9,163 bases of DNA from an uncultured Porphyromonadaceae bacterium. Its GTDB lineage: Bacteria > Bacteroidota > Bacteroidia > Bacteroidales > UBA11471. Shown in pieces: positions 6,695 through 9,163 of the stretch. The position numbers were made by a program, and so were the translations under genes. Under the pieces are notes generated by a model, which was not told the origin of the DNA, did no database searches, and saw nothing but the letters and a program-made list of their open reading frames with translations. Position 1 is the stretch's first letter; every line of letters begins with the position of its first letter. The stretch spans positions 1-9,163 of the forward strand of contig URHG01000061.1 of assembly GCA_900547555.1 (NCBI GenBank), written 5' to 3'.

Positions 6695-6895
6695 ATGAAA
6701 GTCTTTTTAAATCGTCAAGAAATATGTGTCGGCAGCCGAGCAACGCTCAAAGAGCTGCTTTTGGGACAAAGCATTACTCCCGAAGGCATCGCCGTCGCCG
6801 TCAATAACCGCATCATCAGCAAAGAAGAGTGGGCGGATACATTTCTGTCGAACAACGATAAAGTAACCGTTATTCACGCCGCTTGCGGAGGCTAA
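6695..6895 (+). CDS. thiS: Sulfur carrier protein ThiS
   Basis: A 66-residue ubiquitin-like carrier that holds sulfur as a C-terminal thiocarboxylate for thiazole ring formation by ThiG. The start MKVFLNRQEI and the middle segment PEGIAVAVNNRII are typical, and the chain ends HAACGG with the required terminal Gly-Gly (bases 6887-6892). It is adenylated by ThiF-type enzymes, which are not in this window. The gene lies between thiD and a terminator, so it may be made at a higher level than the synthase genes downstream, which would suit a carrier protein. Confidence 0.95.
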   Translation: MKVFLNRQEICVGSRATLKELLLGQSITPEGIAVAVNNRIISKEEWADTFLSNNDKVTVIHAACGG

Positions 6896-6920
6896 TATTC
6901 TTTATCCGAGAAATGTTTGT

Positions 6921-6960
6921 AAAAGCCCGATTCTCACGAACCGAGCGTCGGGCTTTTCTT
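6921..6960 (+). terminator. Intrinsic terminator inside the thi cluster
   Basis: AAAAGCCCGA (6921-6930) is exactly complementary to TCGGGCTTTT (6948-6957), with a 17-base loop and a following T-rich run CTTTATTTTC. It sits between thiS and the ThiE-like gene on the same strand. It may give partial termination, splitting the cluster into a strongly expressed thiDS part and a weaker distal part. Confidence 0.85.
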
Positions 6961-6973
6961 TATTTTCTTCCTT

Positions 6974-7564
6974 ATGAAACTGATAGGCATTACAACAGAA
7001 ACCATATTTGACGGAGAGGCCGAAAGGATCGTTCTTTTACTGGATTGCGGCCTCGATCTGATACACATTCGCAAACCGAGATATTTGTCCAATGACATCG
7101 CAGCCTTACTGCAACAAATCCCGGAAAAATATCACTCCCGTCTTGTCTTGCACGACCACTTCGAACTGGCCGCGAGATATTCTGTTGCCGGCCTGCACCT
7201 CAACCACAGAAACCCTTATCTACCAATCGGTTACAAGGGTATGACAGGTCGCTCTTGCCACAGTATCGAAGAGGTAAAAAACAGTACCGATGTCGATTAT
7301 TGCTTTCTAAGTCCCATCTACGACAGTATCTCCAAAAAAGGATACACATCTCACTTCTCTGACGAAATCCTGACAAATGCCTGTCGGGAAGGTATTATCA
7401 CCGAACGCGTATTCGCACTCGGCGGTATCACCCCGGAACTCCTGCCCCAACTGCAAAAATGGGGATTCGGCGGAGCTGTAATGTTGGGATATTTATGGGA
7501 AGAAAAATCGCCCGAGGAAATGCGATCCCGCATGAGCAAACTGACTTTCAGCTCTCTAACTTAA
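6974..7564 (+). CDS. ThiE/TenI-family protein, divergent thiamine-phosphate synthase paralogue
   Basis: A 196-residue TIM-barrel protein of the thiamine-phosphate synthase/TenI family. Order of motifs: LIHIRKP (29-35) where ThiE has QLRxK; LVLHDH (57-62) where ThiE has a ND pair; GLHLN (73-77); GRSCHSIEE (92-100); FLSPIYDSISKKGY (111-124) in place of the diphosphate-binding GPxxxTxTK loop, with serines for threonines and the lysine kept; and VFALGGI (146-152). It is slightly shorter than ThiE. Because a canonical ThiE is encoded next to it, it may be a second synthase, a TenI-like thiazole tautomerase, or a salvage enzyme; the sequence does not decide. It begins 14 bases after the terminator element and ends 11 bases before thiE, so it is probably co-transcribed with thiE and thiG. 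Confidence 0.8.
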   Translation: MKLIGITTETIFDGEAERIVLLLDCGLDLIHIRKPRYLSNDIAALLQQIPEKYHSRLVLHDHFELAARYSVAGLHLNHRNPYLPIGYKGMTGRSCHSIEEVKNSTDVDYCFLSPIYDSISKKGYTSHFSDEILTNACREGIITERVFALGGITPELLPQLQKWGFGGAVMLGYLWEEKSPEEMRSRMSKLTFSSLT

Positions 7565-7575
7565 TTTATACCGCC

Positions 7576-8202
7576 ATGTTACAATTTATTACACACACCA
7601 ATGAGCGATACACCTATTACACTTCGGCACAGATTGCACTCGAAGGCGGCTGTCGCTGGATACAGCTACGCATGAAAGATGCCGGAGATGATGAAATACT
7701 CTCTGTGGCCCAACCCCTGCGTACCCTGTGCGACAAGTACCGTGCGACTTTCATTCTCGATGATAAGGTACATCTCGTCAAACACTGCAAAGCTGACGGC
7801 GTCCATCTCGGTAAAACGGATATGCCACCGGCAGAAGCCCGACGTATTCTCGGTAATAATGCCATCATCGGGGGAACAGCCAATACAATAGAAGATATAG
7901 ATTTCTTGGTCTCTTGCGGCGTAGACTATATCGGTTTGGGACCTTTTCGTTTCACTCAAACCAAAAAAAAATTAAGTCCGATTCTCGGAATAGATGGCTA
8001 CAAACATATTCTGCAACAATGCCGGAGTAAAGAATACCGACTCCCTATTGTCGCCATCGGAGGTATCACTCTCGACGATATACCCGAATTGATGGCGACA
8101 GGAATCACCGGCATAGCCTTATCGGGCAGTATCTTGCAAGCCGTCGACCCCATAAACGAAACAAAAAAAATAATTGATTGTATAAATAATAACCATCTAT
8201 GA
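7576..8202 (+). CDS. thiE: Thiamine-phosphate synthase
   Basis: A 208-residue TIM-barrel enzyme that joins HMP-pyrophosphate and thiazole phosphate to form thiamine monophosphate. Canonical motifs are present: WIQLRMKD (28-35), FILDDKVHL (59-67), ADGVHLGKTDM (73-83), the diphosphate loop GLGPFRFTQTKKKLSP (120-135), and IVAIGGI (158-164). ATG at 7576 is chosen because it gives the usual N-terminus; the frame is open further upstream to 7459, but that would overlap the preceding gene. The stop codon overlaps the thiG start by four bases (ATGA at 8199-8202), which suggests translational coupling. Confidence 0.94.
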   Translation: MLQFITHTNERYTYYTSAQIALEGGCRWIQLRMKDAGDDEILSVAQPLRTLCDKYRATFILDDKVHLVKHCKADGVHLGKTDMPPAEARRILGNNAIIGGTANTIEDIDFLVSCGVDYIGLGPFRFTQTKKKLSPILGIDGYKHILQQCRSKEYRLPIVAIGGITLDDIPELMATGITGIALSGSILQAVDPINETKKIIDCINNNHL

Positions 8203-8627
8203 GTAAATTGATTATCGGAGGACGGGAGTTCAATTCCCGCCTGTTTGTCGGAACCGGCAAATTCAGTTCAAACGATTTAATGCAACAAGCCATTCTCGCA
8301 TCGGAATCCGAAATGGTAACCGTAGCCATGAAACGTGTTGACATGGAAGCCCCCCAAAAAGACGACATTCTCTCCCACATACGCAAAGACAGCATACAAC
8401 TGTTGCCCAACACATCGGGTGTACGCGACGCCGAAGAAGCCGTTCTCGCCGCACAACTTGCACGGGAAGCGTTCGGAACCAACTTTATCAAGTTGGAAAT
8501 TCACCCCGATCCCAAATATCTGCTGCCCGATCCCGTAGAAACGCTGAAAGCAACCGAAGAATTGGTAAAAATGGGATTCGTCGTACTTCCTTATATACAA
8601 GCCGATCCCGTACTGTGCAAACGTCTC
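8199..8627 (+). CDS. thiG: Thiazole synthase, cut off after 143 codons at a chimeric join
   Basis: The N-terminal 143 residues of ThiG, which builds the thiazole ring from deoxyxylulose phosphate, dehydroglycine and ThiS-thiocarboxylate. The start MSKLIIGGREFNSRLFVGTG and FIKLEIHPDPKYLLPD are typical; Lys98 is the expected Schiff-base lysine. True ThiG sequence continues to PYIQADPVLCKRL (131-143), after which a family member should carry on with an Glu-rich turn and a GxGxG-like phosphate site to about 256 residues. Instead the frame runs on to a stop at 8757-8759 with unrelated residues that are the antisense of an addB fragment. The missing ~115 residues include the phosphate-binding part, so the reading frame as it stands would not be functional. 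The break is most likely an assembly fault. Confidence 0.92.
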
Positions 8628-9020
8628 CGGAACGTAGTTGGCATACTGTGGCACGTCTCCGGTCACAACCGCAAAATCCCGGTAGCGGCAGCCCTTTGTC
8701 CGGACCAGGCGCACAATCTCCCTTGCGACAAAGGAAAGCTCCTGGCGCGGGTCCTTTAAGCTGGTGATGCTGATGTCATTAACCGGCTTTGGCCACTTCC
8801 GATACATCGGACGGAACAGATTCTGTTCCATGAAAAACAGCTCCGGTGCATTTTCATAGCGCCTGTGCTCTCCCGGCTCCATAATCACCGGAGAGAGTAC
8901 CTCGCATCCCGCATCCGCCGCAATCTTAAGCAGTGTCTGCACGGTCTCCTTGCTCATGGAAAAAAGCTCGTGCACACCTCTGCTGTGGTAAAAATCCTCC
9001 CGGATATCCATGGAGAGCGA
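8604..9020 (-). CDS. addB: Internal fragment of an AddB-type helicase/nuclease subunit (foreign segment)
   Basis: Read on the - strand, about 139 residues resemble an internal part of AddB, the subunit B of the AddAB helicase-nuclease that processes DNA double-strand breaks in Firmicutes. Recognisable text includes SLSMDIREDFYHSRGVHELF, then KDPRQELSFVAREIVRLV, then GCRYRDFAVVTGDVPQYANY, and PETFAQYGI at the left end. AddB proteins are over 1,000 residues, so both ends are missing. At the left the frame becomes antisense thiG (after base 8604); at the right it becomes groES, with AddB-like reading possibly extending into 9021-9038. Base and codon use differ from the Bacteroidales part. No start, stop or mobile element bounds the piece. 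The assignment is by recalled similarity and is good but unverified. Confidence 0.75.
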
Positions 9021-9056
9021 CACGATGACGCGGTCGGCAAGCGGAGTGAGTTTCAT
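9021..9056 (-). CDS. groES: GroES co-chaperonin, first ~12 codons only (foreign segment)
   Basis: On the - strand an ATG at 9056-9054 begins MKLTPLADRVIV, the highly conserved start of the 10-kDa chaperonin GroES, which caps GroEL during protein folding. The reading then changes to AddB-like sequence. The identification is supported by the upstream context: a strong Shine-Dalgarno sequence and a perfect CIRCE operator, the standard arrangement for groES-groEL in Firmicutes. The rest of groES is absent, so this is a 5' stub joined to another gene. Confidence 0.8.
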
Positions 9057-9064
9057 GGGATGTG

Positions 9065-9071
9065 CCTCCTT
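9065..9071 (-). promoter_or_regulatory. groES: Shine-Dalgarno sequence of groES
   Basis: AAGGAGG on the - strand lies 8 bases before the groES ATG. Such a perfect site contrasts with the near absence of Shine-Dalgarno sequences before the genes at 606-8199 and supports a different (Firmicutes-like) origin for this end of the window. Confidence 0.85.
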
Positions 9072-9101
9072 CTATATTTTCACAAATTTGAAAAACAAAT
9101 T

Positions 9102-9146
9102 CACCGTTGGTTAGCACTCATTGTGATTGAGTGCTAACCAACGGTG
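9102..9146 (-). promoter_or_regulatory. CIRCE operator (HrcA site) within an 18-bp-arm palindrome
   Basis: TTAGCACTC (9111-9119), nine spacer bases and GAGTGCTAA (9129-9137) match the CIRCE consensus exactly; CIRCE is bound by the heat-shock repressor HrcA. The symmetry continues outward without mismatch: CACCGTTGG (9102-9110) pairs with CCAACGGTG (9138-9146), giving 18-bp arms. On the - strand the palindrome follows a -10-like TATGAT, so it would form a long hairpin at the start of the mRNA. Confidence 0.93.
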
Positions 9147-9148
9147 CT

Positions 9149-9154
9149 ATCATA
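9149..9154 (-). promoter_or_regulatory. -10 element of the groES promoter
   Basis: TATGAT on the - strand differs from TATAAT at one position. The transcription start would fall about 7 bases downstream, at the edge of the CIRCE palindrome, the classical position for HrcA repression. The matching -35 element would lie beyond the window end. Confidence 0.5.
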
Positions 9155-9163
9155 GCGCAAGGC

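Noticed and set aside
7459..7575. An upstream-extended start for thiE
   Set aside because: It would overlap the end of the ThiE-like gene by over 100 bases and add residues with no ThiE similarity; ATG at 7576 gives the normal N-terminus.
8628..8759. Apparent C-terminal extension of ThiG (44 codons after the join)
   Set aside because: These codons are the antisense of the addB fragment and have no ThiG similarity; they do not represent a natural truncated or variant ThiG.
8277..9056. A continuous 259-codon - strand frame starting as GroES, passing through AddB and ending in antisense thiG
   Set aside because: Three unrelated sequences share one open frame only because of the joins; the last ~110 codons are the complement of thiG. 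It is not a fusion protein.
8199..9137. A novel thiamine/DNA-repair/heat-shock gene arrangement
   Set aside because: The gene pieces lack their ends, come from different phyla by motif and translation signals, and meet at short shared words; an assembly chimera explains all of this.
1..9163. CRISPR arrays, tRNA or rRNA genes, insertion sequences
   Set aside because: I saw no regularly spaced repeats, no tRNA-like cloverleaf or rRNA sequence, and no transposase or terminal inverted repeats in reading the window.

Overview
Positions 1 to about 8627 read as one stretch of Bacteroidales-like (gut Bacteroidota) chromosome with every gene on the + strand. Evidence: a SerC-SerA-DUF1015 cluster with the Bacteroidota-type SerA, mostly start codons without a Shine-Dalgarno sequence, a TAnnTTTG-type -7 element, an ECF sigma factor followed by a membrane-anchored beta-barrel protein and a lipoprotein, and a thi operon behind a TPP riboswitch. 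Genus cannot be fixed from sequence alone; a Barnesiella/Parabacteroides-like organism is a guess.

Layout: (1) 1-1526, serine biosynthesis: the C-terminal part of serC, then serA 12 bases later, then a strong nested-hairpin terminator. (2) 1611-2855, a DUF1015 protein with a DGHHR motif, a usual neighbour of serC/serA. (3) 2856-2985, a gap with two inverted repeats. (4) 2986-5519, an apparent three-gene envelope-signalling operon: ECF sigma factor, a protein with a cytoplasmic N-terminus, one membrane segment and a C-terminal outer-membrane-type beta-barrel, and a lipoprotein; it ends in a hairpin with a GUGA loop. (5) 5667-8627, thiamine biosynthesis: promoter element, TPP riboswitch, thiD, thiS, an internal terminator, a divergent ThiE-like paralogue, thiE, and the first 143 codons of thiG. 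ThiD and ThiE make and join the pyrimidine half; ThiS and ThiG serve thiazole synthesis. The thiC/thiH/thiF genes that might follow are not in the window.

The last ~550 bases are foreign to the rest. At about 8604-8627 thiG breaks off in mid-gene and runs into an internal piece of a Firmicutes-type addB (helicase-nuclease) on the - strand. At about 9021-9038 that piece runs into the first dozen codons of a groES gene on the - strand, with a strong Shine-Dalgarno sequence and a perfect CIRCE operator upstream. Two mid-gene joins, each over a short word readable in both partners, with no mobile element, look like assembly chimerism rather than biology. The thiG-addB-groES arrangement should not be read as a new system.

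The most interesting native signals are the possible switching elements around the TPP aptamer, including a hairpin that buries the thiD start codon; the trans-envelope sigma/barrel/lipoprotein operon; and the inverted repeat in front of the sigma gene.
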